Source: Salinivirgaceae bacterium
Lineage (GTDB): Bacteria > Bacteroidota > Bacteroidia > Bacteroidales > SZUA-534
Direction of reading: 5' to 3'
DNA: 64,000 nt
NCBI GenBank assembly: GCA_017557785.1
Contig: JAFYYA010000055.1
Location: 1-64,000 of the forward strand
This document shows, one piece after another, positions 27,327 through 36,642 of this stretch. Position 1 is the stretch's first letter; each line of letters begins with the position of its first letter. Position numbers and translations under genes: made by a program. The notes beneath the pieces were generated by a model. The model worked only from the letters and a program-made list of their open reading frames with translations. It was not told the origin of the DNA and searched no databases.

Positions 27327-29543
27327 ATGAAACCAATTCTCGCCATTGCAGTGGCAACACTAGCCAGCGTGTCCGTCATGGGACAAACGCCTATCTATCT
27401 TGATGTTAACCAACCAATTGAAAAGCGCGTTGAAGATGCGTTGAGTCGAATGACCACCGAAGAGAAGGTGGCTTTGCTGCATGCTCAGTCGAAGTTCAGC
27501 AGCGCGGGCGTGAAGCGCCTTGGAATTCCCGAAGTGTGGTGTTCCGACGGTCCGATGGGGATTCGCGACGAGGTGAAATGGGACGAGTGGGAGCAAGCCG
27601 GCTGGACCAGCGACTCGTGCATCGCCTTTCCGTCGCTTACCTGCCTTGCAGCAACTTGGAACCCCGAAATGGCTGCACTTTACGGCAAAAGCATCGGTGA
27701 GGAAGCGCTCTACCGCCGCAAAACCGTGTTGCTCGGTCCTGGCGTGAACATCTGCCGCACACCGCTCAACGGCCGCACATTTGAATATATGAGCGAGGAC
27801 CCGTATTTGGCTTCGCAACTGGTTGTGCCTTATGTTAAGGGCGTTCAGCAGAACGGCGTGGCGGCTTGCGTTAAGCATTTCGCACTCAATAACTTCGAGA
27901 TAAATCGTTCTTCGGCAAACGTGATCGTGAGCGACCGCGCTCTGCGTGAGATTTACCTACCGGCTTTCCATGCCGCAGTGACTGAAGGCGGTGCGTGGGC
28001 CATTATGGGCAGCTACAACCTTTATCAGAAACAGCACTGCTGCCACAACAAAACCCTACTCTGCGACATTCTGAAGGGCGAATGGAAGTTCGATGGCGTT
28101 GTCATCTCTGACTGGGGCGGCTGCCACAGCACCGACGAAGCCGTGCACAACGGTCTTGATATGGAATTTGGCACCTGGACTGGCGGAATGACCTGGGGGC
28201 GCAGCAACTCGTACGACAATTATTTCTTGGCAAAACCATATCTTGACGGCATCAAGAGCGGGAAATACACCACTGATGAACTCAACGACAAGGCTCGCCG
28301 CGTGTTGCGGCTGATTTTCCGCACAACAATGTCGGGCCAGGCAAAATGGGGCGCTCTCTGCTCTGACGAGCACTATGCTGCTGCGCGCAAAATCGCTGGC
28401 GAGGGCATTGTTCTGCTCAAGAACGACCACGCGATTCTGCCGATTGACACAAGCAAGAAGCCGAAAATCCTTGTTGTGGGCGAGAATGCCATTAAGATGA
28501 TGACCATTGGCGGTGGCTCAACATCGCTCAAGGTGCAGCGCGAACTATCACCGCTCGACGGCTTGAAAAACCGCTTTGGCGCTGAAAATGTGACTTATGC
28601 ACGTGGCTACGTTGGCGACACTGTAACATCGTTCGACGGAATTGAGACTGGCCAGAAACTTGCCGACCATCGTTCTGCTCAAGAGTTGACCGATGAAGCC
28701 GTTCAGATGGCAAAAAGTGTTGATTTTGTGATATTTGTGGGCGGAATGAACAAAAGTGGCGGACAAGACTGCGAAGGCACCGACCGCCGTTCTCTCGAAC
28801 TGCCATATAATCAGAACAATGTGGTGAGCGAGATTGTGAAAGTGAACCCGAATCTGATTTTTGTGAACATCACAGGCTCGCCTGTAACAATTCCGTGGCT
28901 CAATCAGGTTCCGGCCGTTTTGCAGGCTTGGTACATCGGTTCTGAAGCCGGCAACGCCATTGCCGATGTTCTCACTGGCGATGTGAATCCGTCGGGCCGT
29001 CTGCCGTTCACTGTTCCCGCAAAACTCGAAGATATTGGCGCTCACGCAGTTGGCGACTATGTGAACAAACCAAGTCGCACGGTTGTCGATGTTGAGTACA
29101 AAGAAGATATTCTGGTGGGTTACCGCTGGCTCGACACAAAGAAAATCAAGCCGTTGTTCGCTTTCGGCTATGGTCTGTCGTACACCACTTTCAGCTATGG
29201 CAAACCGTCGCTCAGCCAAGCCACAATGACTGCCGACGGCAACGTAACTGTCAAAGTTGACGTCACCAACACGGGCAAACGCGCCGGTGCTGAAGTGGTG
29301 CAGCTCTACATTGCCGACTTGAAATCGAGCCTGCCGCGTCCCGCCAAGGAACTGAAAGGATTCAAGAAGGTGCAACTCAATCCTGGCGAAACCAAAACGG
29401 TTGAGTTCACCATCGACAGCAGCGCTCTCTCGTTCTACAACGACACTAAAAAACAATGGGAAGCCGAGCCGGGCGCTTTCGAAGCCATCATCGGCGCATC
29501 GGCAACCGACATTAAGGGAAAAGTCAAGTTTGAGTTGAAGTAG
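27327..29543 (+). CDS. Glycoside hydrolase family 3 (beta-glucosidase/beta-xylosidase type)
   Basis: 738 residues with signal peptide MKPILAIAVATLASVSVMGQ. Domains in order: GH3 N-terminal TIM barrel (about 30-330), with KHFALNNFEINR and the nucleophile motif GVVISDWGG (Asp262); GH3 C-terminal domain (about 365-600), with GEGIVLLKND and the GGMNKSGGQDCEGTDR region that can supply the acid/base; and a fibronectin-type III-like domain (about 640-735). It should hydrolyse beta-linked glucosides or xylosides in the periplasm. It is the last gene of the M13-lipoprotein-GH3 group and ends in a strong terminator. Its GC-rich codon use differs from the two genes before it. Confidence 0.93.
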   Translation: MKPILAIAVATLASVSVMGQTPIYLDVNQPIEKRVEDALSRMTTEEKVALLHAQSKFSSAGVKRLGIPEVWCSDGPMGIRDEVKWDEWEQAGWTSDSCIAFPSLTCLAATWNPEMAALYGKSIGEEALYRRKTVLLGPGVNICRTPLNGRTFEYMSEDPYLASQLVVPYVKGVQQNGVAACVKHFALNNFEINRSSANVIVSDRALREIYLPAFHAAVTEGGAWAIMGSYNLYQKQHCCHNKTLLCDILKGEWKFDGVVISDWGGCHSTDEAVHNGLDMEFGTWTGGMTWGRSNSYDNYFLAKPYLDGIKSGKYTTDELNDKARRVLRLIFRTTMSGQAKWGALCSDEHYAAARKIAGEGIVLLKNDHAILPIDTSKKPKILVVGENAIKMMTIGGGSTSLKVQRELSPLDGLKNRFGAENVTYARGYVGDTVTSFDGIETGQKLADHRSAQELTDEAVQMAKSVDFVIFVGGMNKSGGQDCEGTDRRSLELPYNQNNVVSEIVKVNPNLIFVNITGSPVTIPWLNQVPAVLQAWYIGSEAGNAIADVLTGDVNPSGRLPFTVPAKLEDIGAHAVGDYVNKPSRTVVDVEYKEDILVGYRWLDTKKIKPLFAFGYGLSYTTFSYGKPSLSQATMTADGNVTVKVDVTNTGKRAGAEVVQLYIADLKSSLPRPAKELKGFKKVQLNPGETKTVEFTIDSSALSFYNDTKKQWEAEPGAFEAIIGASATDIKGKVKFELK

Positions 29544-29564
29544 TAAGTTTTAAGAATAAAGAAA

Positions 29565-29593
29565 AAGGCATAGGTGCATGTCACTTATGCCTT
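29565..29593 (+). terminator. Terminator between GH3 and phosphatase genes
   Basis: Stem AAGGCATAGGTG / CACTTATGCCTT (12 pairs, one wobble, 5-base loop) with A and T runs on both sides. It can serve both convergent transcripts. Confidence 0.88.
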
Positions 29594-29625
29594 TTTTATA
29601 CACCTATTAATAATGTCACTCAAAG

Positions 29626-31800
29626 CTAAATCCTGATTCCAATCAGCAGAATATCGTCTGTTTGATTGACTATCTCATGACTTTTGGGTGATTTCGATAA
29701 TGCGTAGTTGATGTATTCTGTTTGTTCGGCAAATGGCTTGTCGTAAATAAGTGTCAGAATATCAGTGAGTGTGTCTGTTGAATATTTCCATTCAAAATTA
29801 AGCTGCTGAGCAATGCCGTCGGTATAGAGATATACAACATCGCCTTCGTGCACGGCAATTTTAGTGTTGGTGAATCCTGCATGATTGTCGCTGCTGTCGC
29901 CAATATGGATATCGTCGGAAGGAATAACCGTCAGTTTTCCGTTGCGCACAACGAACATCGGGCTGTGAGCGCCGGCAAACTGCATTGTGTTGCTGTCGGT
30001 ATCGATAATACAAAGAGCAATGTCGATCATGTTAGCCGGTTCCGACTGATCATGTTGCGGAATAGAGTTTTCAATTTTCACCCGCAGTTTGTCCAGCATT
30101 GTAGCCGCAGTTGGGCAGTAGTCATCAGTCACTTCCGACGCTGCAATGTCGTTGAGCGATGTGATGCCGAGCATGCTTGTGAACGCGCCAGGTACACCGT
30201 GCCGCATGCAGTCGGCTACGGCCAACATCTTATAACGTCCACGCAGACTTGCCCAGTAGAAGTTTCCAGACACAATGTCGAGCGGCATCCATATCACCAG
30301 GCTTTCGCCGAATATGGCGTTCATGATGGCTGGCGACGGAATCACCGAATTTTGAATCTCTTTAGCGTATCGGATGCCGTCAGTAATCTGTTGGTTGATG
30401 TTGGCCAGCATGTTACGCTGCGTCTCATAATCGTCTTTCTGCCTAAGCAACAGCTTGTTGTTGCGCTGTTTGCTGCGGTTTTCCTGCAAGATGAACACCG
30501 CAAACACTATCAGTAAAACAATGATTATACCTGCCGATATATTGATTATTCTCAGCCTTTTCTTGTGCTCGTTGAACATCAGTTCCCGATTTTTCTTGTC
30601 CTTCAACTGCTGACGCAACATCTTTTCATACTCTTCTTTTGTGCTCGATTTCGATGAGTTCAACGCTGTTTCCATAAAGTATTCCTGACTCTCCGACAGC
30701 TCTTTCATCTTTTTGTATTCCAGTGCTTTCTGATAGTCGCCCATGGCGATATAGCAGTCGATGTAGCAGTCATAGTCAATGATTGGTTCTTCTTCAATCA
30801 GGTTGTTTGGTTTCTGCCGTGCCAATTCGAGTTGGTTCAGGCAGTCGGTGTAGCGATGGGTGAGTAAAAAGTATTTGGCTCGACAATTTTCTAGCATATA
30901 ATAGCTTGAGTAATAGCCGTTTGCTTTGACGTAGTTTATGGCCACGTTGTATATGTGTATACAGCTGTCGAGCATTTTCTGTCGCGAAACCGAGTCGAGA
31001 ATGCTGGTGTAGTCGAGACGGATTGGCAGTGAATTCTGGATAGCATAGAACAGATAGGCCGAGTCGTTGAGTTCCGCAGCTTTTGCATACGCTATGTCGC
31101 TGTATTGTTTGGCCTTGATAATGTTGGCTCGATAATTAGATTCGCGATACTCATCGTATTCGGTTTCAGCCATATAGTTGTAGTCGATGGCCAGGCCGGC
31201 AATAGAGTTATTGGTTGAGTCGATTTCGATAGCGTTTCTGAAGTATTGTTTGGCTGTCTCGAAAATCCTATAATCCTTGTACATCGACCCTAGATTGCGG
31301 TAAATCGATGGTATTTCCGACTCGCGCCCCATTGCGGTGTAGATGTCGAGAGCCTTGTGGAAATATTCGTCGGCCGTGTAGTAGTCTTTCAAGTCGAGAA
31401 AATCTTCACCTGTGGCGTTGTAGCATCGCGCCATGCCCAGCGAGTCGGCAATCGAGTCGTAGATTATGAATGCGCGGTAGTGGTTGAGCAGAGCCTTCTC
31501 GTAGTTGCCCCTGTTGCCATAGCACCAACCGATGAACTGGTGGGCGCGGGCGTCAGCGCTGTGGTCGCCGAGCCGTTTGGCCAGAACCCGCATCTGCTCT
31601 GCATAGAGCAATACGGTGTCAACGCTGTTGTGCTGTGAGCAAATGCTTTGAAGGACGGTCAGTTTTTGCTTGCTGTCAGACATGGCGTTCGCCATTATCA
31701 TAAGGTTGTCGACTGTCGTCGATGACTGACCGTTCAGGTTGGGCAGCCAGCCGAGCAGTGCCAGAAGTACAATGATGATATGTCGTTTGCCTGTTCTCAT
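29626..31800 (-). CDS. TPR / membrane / SpoIIE-type phosphatase with degenerate metal site
   Basis: 724 residues. Signal peptide (MRTGKRHIIIVLLALLGWLP), periplasmic TPR array (about 30-390), coiled segment, membrane helix (about 420-438), then a cytoplasmic SpoIIE/PP2C domain (about 490-724). The first metal-ligand motif is SGNFYW where the family and the neighbour have SGDFYW (Asn513; codon at 30262-30264), and ADCMRHGVPG replaces ADCTGHGVPG. Later motifs YTDGI and DDILLIG remain. It may be a weak or inactive phosphatase with a sensing role, but activity cannot be judged from sequence alone. It is the second gene of a tandem pair, 3 bases after its paralogue. Confidence 0.9.
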   Translation of the reverse strand: MRTGKRHIIIVLLALLGWLPNLNGQSSTTVDNLMIMANAMSDSKQKLTVLQSICSQHNSVDTVLLYAEQMRVLAKRLGDHSADARAHQFIGWCYGNRGNYEKALLNHYRAFIIYDSIADSLGMARCYNATGEDFLDLKDYYTADEYFHKALDIYTAMGRESEIPSIYRNLGSMYKDYRIFETAKQYFRNAIEIDSTNNSIAGLAIDYNYMAETEYDEYRESNYRANIIKAKQYSDIAYAKAAELNDSAYLFYAIQNSLPIRLDYTSILDSVSRQKMLDSCIHIYNVAINYVKANGYYSSYYMLENCRAKYFLLTHRYTDCLNQLELARQKPNNLIEEEPIIDYDCYIDCYIAMGDYQKALEYKKMKELSESQEYFMETALNSSKSSTKEEYEKMLRQQLKDKKNRELMFNEHKKRLRIINISAGIIIVLLIVFAVFILQENRSKQRNNKLLLRQKDDYETQRNMLANINQQITDGIRYAKEIQNSVIPSPAIMNAIFGESLVIWMPLDIVSGNFYWASLRGRYKMLAVADCMRHGVPGAFTSMLGITSLNDIAASEVTDDYCPTAATMLDKLRVKIENSIPQHDQSEPANMIDIALCIIDTDSNTMQFAGAHSPMFVVRNGKLTVIPSDDIHIGDSSDNHAGFTNTKIAVHEGDVVYLYTDGIAQQLNFEWKYSTDTLTDILTLIYDKPFAEQTEYINYALSKSPKSHEIVNQTDDILLIGIRI

Positions 31801-31803
31801 GCG

Positions 31804-33954
31804 TCAGATTTTTACGCCCATAAATATTATGTCGTCAGTTTGTGCCGTCGATTTTCTGCCGATAGGCGCGCGCCAGTTGTCAATGGCATCTTCAATCCGT
31901 TGTTTCAGTTCATCGAATGGTTTGCTGCTTTCTTCTTTCAGGATTTTCAGCAACCGCCGCCCGGCAAATTTGGCCTGTTTGCCATCATCATTATAGCCGA
32001 ACTGGTCGGTGATGCCATCGGAATAAATGAACACCAAATCGCCTTTTTTTACATTAATTCTATTGGTGACAAATGGCCGTGGATTGTCCGACAGATAGCT
32101 AACTGGCATCTTATCGCCTTTATATTCAGTCAGTTTGCCATCGCGGATAAAAATGACCGGCCTGAAAGCCCCTGCAAACTGCATTTCCATTGTGTCGGTA
32201 TCGAGAATGCAGAGTGCCATGTCCATGCCGTCGAGTGACATCTGGCTCTCTTCCGACTGCCGCAGCGATTCAATAACACGGTTTCGCATCAGATCGAGAA
32301 CGTTGCCAGCTGTCATCTGGCCCGATTTGAATTCGGGCATCGACGTGATGTCAGATAAAGTTGATATGCCGAGCATGCTCATGAATCCGCCCGGCACGCC
32401 GTGGCCCGTGCAGTCGGCAATGGTGAACAGCGTACGGTTACCCACACGTGTGGCCCAGTAGAAATCGCCTGATACAAGGTCGAGCGGCCGCCACAGAATC
32501 AGCACATCGCTGAACAGCTCATGCATCTGGCTGTCACTGGGCAGCATTGATGTTTGCAGATGGTGGGCGAAGTTGATGCTCGACGCAATCTGGTCGTTGA
32601 TGGCTTCGAGTTGCTCTTTCTGCGACTCAAGTTCGTCGTTGCGCTCTGTGAGTTTCTGCTCGAGCCGTTTCTTGCGTTTCAGGCTTCGGTTGATGGCGAT
32701 GGTAAGTACGATAATCATCAGCAACACAATGGCTGTTGTGCCCGACACTATTCCAAGCCTGATATCCTGCTCGTGGCGAATAATGTTCTCATGTTCTTTC
32801 TCAATCTCGCGCTGTTGCAGAATGCTGGCGAACTCTTTTCCCACGCTCTGCTTTGCTGATTTTACCGCGAACTCTAAATTTATCTGCTGCTTGTTGAATT
32901 TTGTCGCACGGTCGAACCAGTCGTAGGCTTGGCGGTATCTGCCGATAGCTTGGTAGTAGTTGGCCATTAGGAATCCGTACTCTGTCCGATATGTGTTGTC
33001 CTGAACGTTGTTGATAGCGGATTCAATCTGCAACAACAAACTGCGGGCTTGGTCATACTGGTGTTTCTCTATTGCATATTTGGCTTCCCATATAATAAAA
33101 TCAGTTTGCAATGGGACTATGTTGAGCTCGGTTGCCAGTTTCTTCCCGCGGTTGTGATACATCAGACTACTGTCGAGCAGTTGCTGGTATTGTTTGCCTT
33201 CAGAGTGTTTTGCACATTCCAAATAGGTGTCCATCAGGTTTTTGCTACAGTAGGTAATGCCGATTTTGTTTCCATGTTTTGTCAGCATCCTGTAAGCTTT
33301 CAAGTTCATGGTTTTTGCCTGTTGCAGCAAATAATCGCTTCGTGTGTCGCGGTACTTGCTGAGTTCGGCATATCCCAGATAGAGATAGTCGAACGCGACA
33401 TCAATGGCATGGTTGCCGCCTGTACGGATGTTCATCACGGTATCGATGGCCAGCGCGCGTTCCAGATATTCGGCTGCGGTTTTGTACAAATGGTTGGTGA
33501 TGCACATGATTCCGATAGCCTTGCTCACATTGCTGACGGCTTCTTCATTATTGAGTTCGTAAAAAAGGTCAAGTGCCTTGTGGTTATATTCGTTTGCATC
33601 GCTTAATTTATTCATCATTGCCAGCGCGTTCCCTAAATTCTGGTAGCATACAGCCATATTCTTTTTGTCGCCTGCCGATTCACAGATACTAAGTGCGCTA
33701 CGATACATTTCAACAGCTTTGCCAAAATCGTTGTTATTGTAGAGATACATGCCGATTGCGTTAAAGGCCTTTATGCTGTCTTTAACGGTTGCTGCAGAGA
33801 ACAATTGTTCGAATGCGGTGTTGAGCGATGTGTCAGACGAAGCCCAGGTTTCTGTTGGCTCACCATTGGCGGCCACAGGGCACACAATCGCACATGCGCA
33901 CAAAACCGCTGTGAGCGAGAATGTTATAGCCGTTGACATCGTTTTTTTCATCAT
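31804..33954 (-). CDS. TPR / membrane / SpoIIE-type serine phosphatase (canonical site)
   Basis: 716 residues with the same architecture as its downstream paralogue: N-terminal signal, TPR array (about 60-380), membrane helix (about 400-422), coiled coil (RKKRLEQKLTERNDELESQ) and a cytoplasmic PP2C domain. Metal-binding motifs are intact: SGDFYW, ADCTGHGVPGGFMSMLG, YSDGITDQFG and DDIIFMG. Such enzymes dephosphorylate STAS-type or SiaC-type target proteins in partner-switching signalling. Candidate targets in this window are SiaC (45772-46173) and the STAS protein (62523-62867), but no link is shown by position. The ATG doublet at 33949-33954 is used as the start. Confidence 0.92.
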   Translation of the reverse strand: MMKKTMSTAITFSLTAVLCACAIVCPVAANGEPTETWASSDTSLNTAFEQLFSAATVKDSIKAFNAIGMYLYNNNDFGKAVEMYRSALSICESAGDKKNMAVCYQNLGNALAMMNKLSDANEYNHKALDLFYELNNEEAVSNVSKAIGIMCITNHLYKTAAEYLERALAIDTVMNIRTGGNHAIDVAFDYLYLGYAELSKYRDTRSDYLLQQAKTMNLKAYRMLTKHGNKIGITYCSKNLMDTYLECAKHSEGKQYQQLLDSSLMYHNRGKKLATELNIVPLQTDFIIWEAKYAIEKHQYDQARSLLLQIESAINNVQDNTYRTEYGFLMANYYQAIGRYRQAYDWFDRATKFNKQQINLEFAVKSAKQSVGKEFASILQQREIEKEHENIIRHEQDIRLGIVSGTTAIVLLMIIVLTIAINRSLKRKKRLEQKLTERNDELESQKEQLEAINDQIASSINFAHHLQTSMLPSDSQMHELFSDVLILWRPLDLVSGDFYWATRVGNRTLFTIADCTGHGVPGGFMSMLGISTLSDITSMPEFKSGQMTAGNVLDLMRNRVIESLRQSEESQMSLDGMDMALCILDTDTMEMQFAGAFRPVIFIRDGKLTEYKGDKMPVSYLSDNPRPFVTNRINVKKGDLVFIYSDGITDQFGYNDDGKQAKFAGRRLLKILKEESSKPFDELKQRIEDAIDNWRAPIGRKSTAQTDDIIFMGVKI

Positions 33955-34046
33955 ACCACCTGCTATTCAGATGCAAATGGCTAATATGCGATTTTTTTTG
34001 CACTTGCACCAATAAAAAAACTGAAATCTAACTTCTAAATAAAAAC

Positions 34047-34054
34047 TACCTTTG
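34047..34054 (+). promoter_or_regulatory. -7 promoter box of rnpB
   Basis: TACCTTTG fits the TAnnTTTG consensus and ends six bases before the first paired base of the RNase P RNA. A -33 TTTG was not found at the usual distance. Confidence 0.6.
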
Positions 34055-34059
34055 CGGCA

Positions 34060-34433
34060 GATAGCAGGCCGTCCTGTCGCGCTGCGCAAGCAGTGAGGAA
34101 AGTCTGGGCAGCACAGAGCGCCGGCCTTCCGAAAGAAAGGCACTTGTGAGGGTGCAGAAGGGCAGAAGAAAACAACCGCCGCGCAAGCGGTAAGGGTGAG
34201 AAGGCGGTGTAAGAGACCACCAATGCTGTGGGTGACCATGGCAGTTGTGCCCCTGCCGGGATGAAAGGCCACGTATATCGCAATCCGCTTCGGCGGGCAA
34301 GGCTGCTCGTCTTGTTTTTGGCAACAGAAGTTGCGAGGGGTAGGCCGATAGTGGTTGCGGGCAACCGCAATTCGAGATAAATGGCAGGAACTTGCTTCGG
34401 CAAGTACAGAACCTGGCTTATAGGCCTGCTATC
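34060..34433 (+). ncRNA. rnpB: RNase P RNA (bacterial type A)
   Basis: RNA subunit of the ribozyme that trims 5' ends of tRNA precursors. The ends pair as helix P1: GATAGCAGGCC (34060-34070) with GGCCTGCTATC (34423-34433). Conserved cores are visible: GAGGAAAGTCTGGGCAGC near 34093, the ACAGA/AGAAG blocks, GAAAGGCCACGTATA near 34262, GAGGGGTAGGCCG near 34334 and the 3' ACAGAACCTGGCTTATAGG. A T run (34434-34439) follows as terminator. Protein-like open frames on the minus strand across this region are artefacts. Confidence 0.96.
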
Positions 34434-34501
34434 TTTTTTCCCTTTTTGTCCAGCCGTCATCCGTTTGCGTTTGTGTTTTCAGTTTGTGTTTGCGTTTTCA
34501 G

Positions 34502-34530
34502 TTTGTGTTGCTAAAAAAACGCTACTTTTG
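34502..34530 (+). promoter_or_regulatory. Promoter of the DUF6452-DUF6048 pair
   Basis: TTTG (34502-34505) and TACTTTTG (34523-34530) spaced by 17 bases, close to the Bacteroidota consensus. The box lies 7 bases before the ATG at 34538, so the leader would be very short. Confidence 0.5.
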
Positions 34531-34537
34531 GCGCGAT

Positions 34538-35038
34538 ATGAACATGATTGCAAAACGAGCCATATTATTTCTGCTGCCTGTTGCGGCACTGTTTGCGGCG
34601 TGCAACAACGAGCCCCCAGAGTGCAGCACCGATCCATTTCCGCCACTGCGCTGCGAGTTGGTGCAGACGTCGGGCAAGAAAATCGATACGCTCATTGTCC
34701 GCCATTTGGGGCTCGACAGTGTGCTTTATCAGGCTGCCGGACTGCCACGCGTGGTAACGCTGCCGCTCAGCATCAGCGGTGATACCACTTTTGTTCAATT
34801 CACCATTGTGAGCGAGACGAAAACCGTCGTCGAACGCTACAGCAGCATCATCGGCATCGCATCCACACCCGAACTCTGCATCGAAAATCTCGATTGCGGG
34901 CCCGTTTACCATTTCACTGATCTGGACTACACGTTCTATTCGGTGATTAACTACAAGCTCATGTCGATAGACTCAATTCATTATTTCTCAACCGATGTTG
35001 ACCAGGACTATGAAACGCATGCGCAGATATTTTTTTAG
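34538..35038 (+). CDS. DUF6452-type lipoprotein
   Basis: 166 residues from ATG 34538, chosen because it gives a lipoprotein signal (MNMIAKRAILFLLPVAALFAAC; lipobox FAAC). The longer frame from 34484 has no signal at its start. Mature part: Cys-rich start (CNNEPPECSTDPFPP), then beta strands; ends KLMSIDSIHYFSTDVDQDYE. In Bacteroidales, short lipoproteins with this layout (DUF6452) are commonly found next to DUF6048 proteins, as here. It overlaps the next gene by 29 bases, so the two are translationally linked. Function unknown, probably an outer-membrane factor. Confidence 0.7.
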   Translation: MNMIAKRAILFLLPVAALFAACNNEPPECSTDPFPPLRCELVQTSGKKIDTLIVRHLGLDSVLYQAAGLPRVVTLPLSISGDTTFVQFTIVSETKTVVERYSSIIGIASTPELCIENLDCGPVYHFTDLDYTFYSVINYKLMSIDSIHYFSTDVDQDYETHAQIFF

Positions 35039-35714
35039 TGTGTTGATGCTGACAGCGTCGGTTGGCTGCTTTGCGCAGAACCCGGTTGTCGACGATCTGC
35101 CGCGCCGTCAGGTGTTTGTGCGAGCTGGCTTCGATTTGTCGCGGCTGGCACTGCCGTATGTGCGCAACAACGGGTCGCATGCATTGGAATTCTCGATTGA
35201 TGGCGAGCTGAACTACAACTTTTTCCCGACAGTTGAGTTTGGCCGGCAATCGCTCAAGCGCAACACCGACAGCCTAAACTACACAATGTCAGGAAACTAT
35301 TTCCGCCTGGGACTCGACTACAATCTGCTCAAATACAAGCACCGTCTCGATCGCGACATTTTCTTTATAGGCGTCCGCATGGCCGCATCTCAATTCTCGC
35401 ACGAGGCGCCAAAGGCCGTGGTCAGTGGCGTTTTGGGAACGGTTGAAGGCAGCATCCCGAAATCTGACTTGAAAGTGATGTGGGGCGAAGCCGTTGTGGG
35501 GCTGAAGGGCGAATTACTGAAGAATCTTTACATGGGTGTAACTGTGCGCGCAAAAATGATGTTCACGCACACCGCTTATCATAACATGACACCGTACATT
35601 GTTCCCGGATTTGGCAAGGGGTTCTACCGGTTCAACGCTGGCCTGAGCTACTCAATCCTTTACGCCATTCCAATCCGTGGCGCAGGAAAAGACGGCTATT
35701 CAGAAAAGAATTGA
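35010..35714 (+). CDS. DUF6048-type outer-membrane protein
   Basis: 234 residues from ATG 35010 (MKRMRRYFFSVLMLTASVGCFAQ, signal peptide). This start is chosen because AGGA lies about five bases ahead and because it keeps the signal peptide compact. The mature part has alternating aromatic/polar beta strands typical of a small beta-barrel, ending in FYRFNAGLSYSILYAIPI. It is paired with the DUF6452 gene, with a 29-base overlap. The DUF6048 assignment is from memory of this gene pair and its sequence style, so it is moderately sure. It ends at a bidirectional terminator. Confidence 0.7.
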   Translation: MKRMRRYFFSVLMLTASVGCFAQNPVVDDLPRRQVFVRAGFDLSRLALPYVRNNGSHALEFSIDGELNYNFFPTVEFGRQSLKRNTDSLNYTMSGNYFRLGLDYNLLKYKHRLDRDIFFIGVRMAASQFSHEAPKAVVSGVLGTVEGSIPKSDLKVMWGEAVVGLKGELLKNLYMGVTVRAKMMFTHTAYHNMTPYIVPGFGKGFYRFNAGLSYSILYAIPIRGAGKDGYSEKN

Positions 35715-35741
35715 CAATCACTCTGCAGGACATAAAAAAAA

Positions 35742-35761
35742 CCGTTTCCAATTGGAAACGG
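35742..35761. terminator. Bidirectional terminator
   Basis: CCGTTTCC-AATT-GGAAACGG, a perfect 8-bp stem with an A run before and T run after. It lies between the convergent DUF6048 and beta-barrel genes. Confidence 0.85.
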
Positions 35762-35785
35762 CTTTTTGCTTTTATGTATTAAATA

Positions 35786-36355
35786 TTAGAATTTAAGCGA
35801 AATACCAGCGTTGAAGTAAGTCTGGTGAGGTCCGCCAATGAATTCTGATGTGAGTGCGAAGTTGTCTGACAACATGAAGTGGATACCAGCAACACCGGCA
35901 CCGCTGAAAATGAACTCATGGTCGTCAGCATTTTCAACAGTGTAGCCACTTTCATATTTGTATTTCCAAGAATGGTAAACCGGGCCAGTCATTGCGCCAG
36001 CGTGAACTTCAAATTTGTCAGTGATGTTCAGACCATAAGTTGCACGAGCCATTATTGAGAAATTGGTGAAACTACGTTTCCAAATTCTTTCGCCATTAAG
36101 TTTGTAATCGTCTTTAGCAAAGCTGGTGCCGACAAAACCACCAATGGTAAAGTGGCCTTTCCACCAAGAGTTAACAAGTACATAGTCACCAGATACGCTT
36201 GCGCCAAGTCCACCTGAGTACTCGGAGAACATACCACCTTGAATGTTCAGGAAGAAATCGCCTTCATGGTTAGGTGCTTCAATAGCAGAAGCGCTTTGTG
36301 CGCCCATGCACATCATTGCAGCCACAGCTGCTACAAGTAAACCTTTTACTTTCAT
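35786..36355 (-). CDS. Putative outer-membrane beta-barrel protein
   Basis: 189 residues from the ATG at 36353-36355. Two codons upstream is only an ATT. Signal peptide MKVKGLLVAAVAAMMCMGAQSASA. The mature part has about eight amphipathic strands (GDFFLNIQGGMFSEYSGG; HFTIGGFVGTSF; NFSIMARATYGLNITDKF; GAGVAGIHFMLSDNFAL) and ends with FNAGISLKF, a C-terminal Phe typical of BamA-assembled barrels. It belongs to the broad porin/OmpA-barrel type. No specific function can be given. A minus-strand TACATTTG at 36420-36427 may be its -7 box. The remaining 287-base gap to mdh is AT-rich with short near-repeats. Confidence 0.8.
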   Translation of the reverse strand: MKVKGLLVAAVAAMMCMGAQSASAIEAPNHEGDFFLNIQGGMFSEYSGGLGASVSGDYVLVNSWWKGHFTIGGFVGTSFAKDDYKLNGERIWKRSFTNFSIMARATYGLNITDKFEVHAGAMTGPVYHSWKYKYESGYTVENADDHEFIFSGAGVAGIHFMLSDNFALTSEFIGGPHQTYFNAGISLKF

Positions 36356-36581
36356 AATCAATTGATTTTAAATTAATAAAACATGTTTTTGTGAATCAGC
36401 CTAGACCAATTCGCAACCGCAAATGTACGATATTTTATTTTTGAGTATTCGCTCAATTGATTTTTACGGATAATCCGCAAAGAATTAAATGTGTGCTAGG
36501 TAGCGATAGGGATGGTTTCCATCCGTTAAAAAACCGTGAAATCTGGCCTTAAAATTCCTAAATCCTAATTCCTAAATTTTA

Positions 36582-36589
36582 TATATTTG
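36582..36589 (+). promoter_or_regulatory. -7 promoter box of mdh
   Basis: TATATTTG fits TAnnTTTG and lies 53 bases before the mdh start. It follows a near-repeat tract of the type CCTAAATCCTAATTCCTAAA. Confidence 0.45.
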
Positions 36590-36642
36590 CGAACCTTTTT
36601 CAGAAAGGCGAAAAATTGATTTTGTTTAAAAAAATTATAGTT

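Noticed and set aside
28548..29456. A 302-residue open frame on the minus strand
   Set aside because: It lies antisense to the GH3 gene and shows no family features.
34035..34460. Open frames on the minus strand over the RNase P RNA region
   Set aside because: The region is a structured RNA gene with conserved helices. These frames are by-products.
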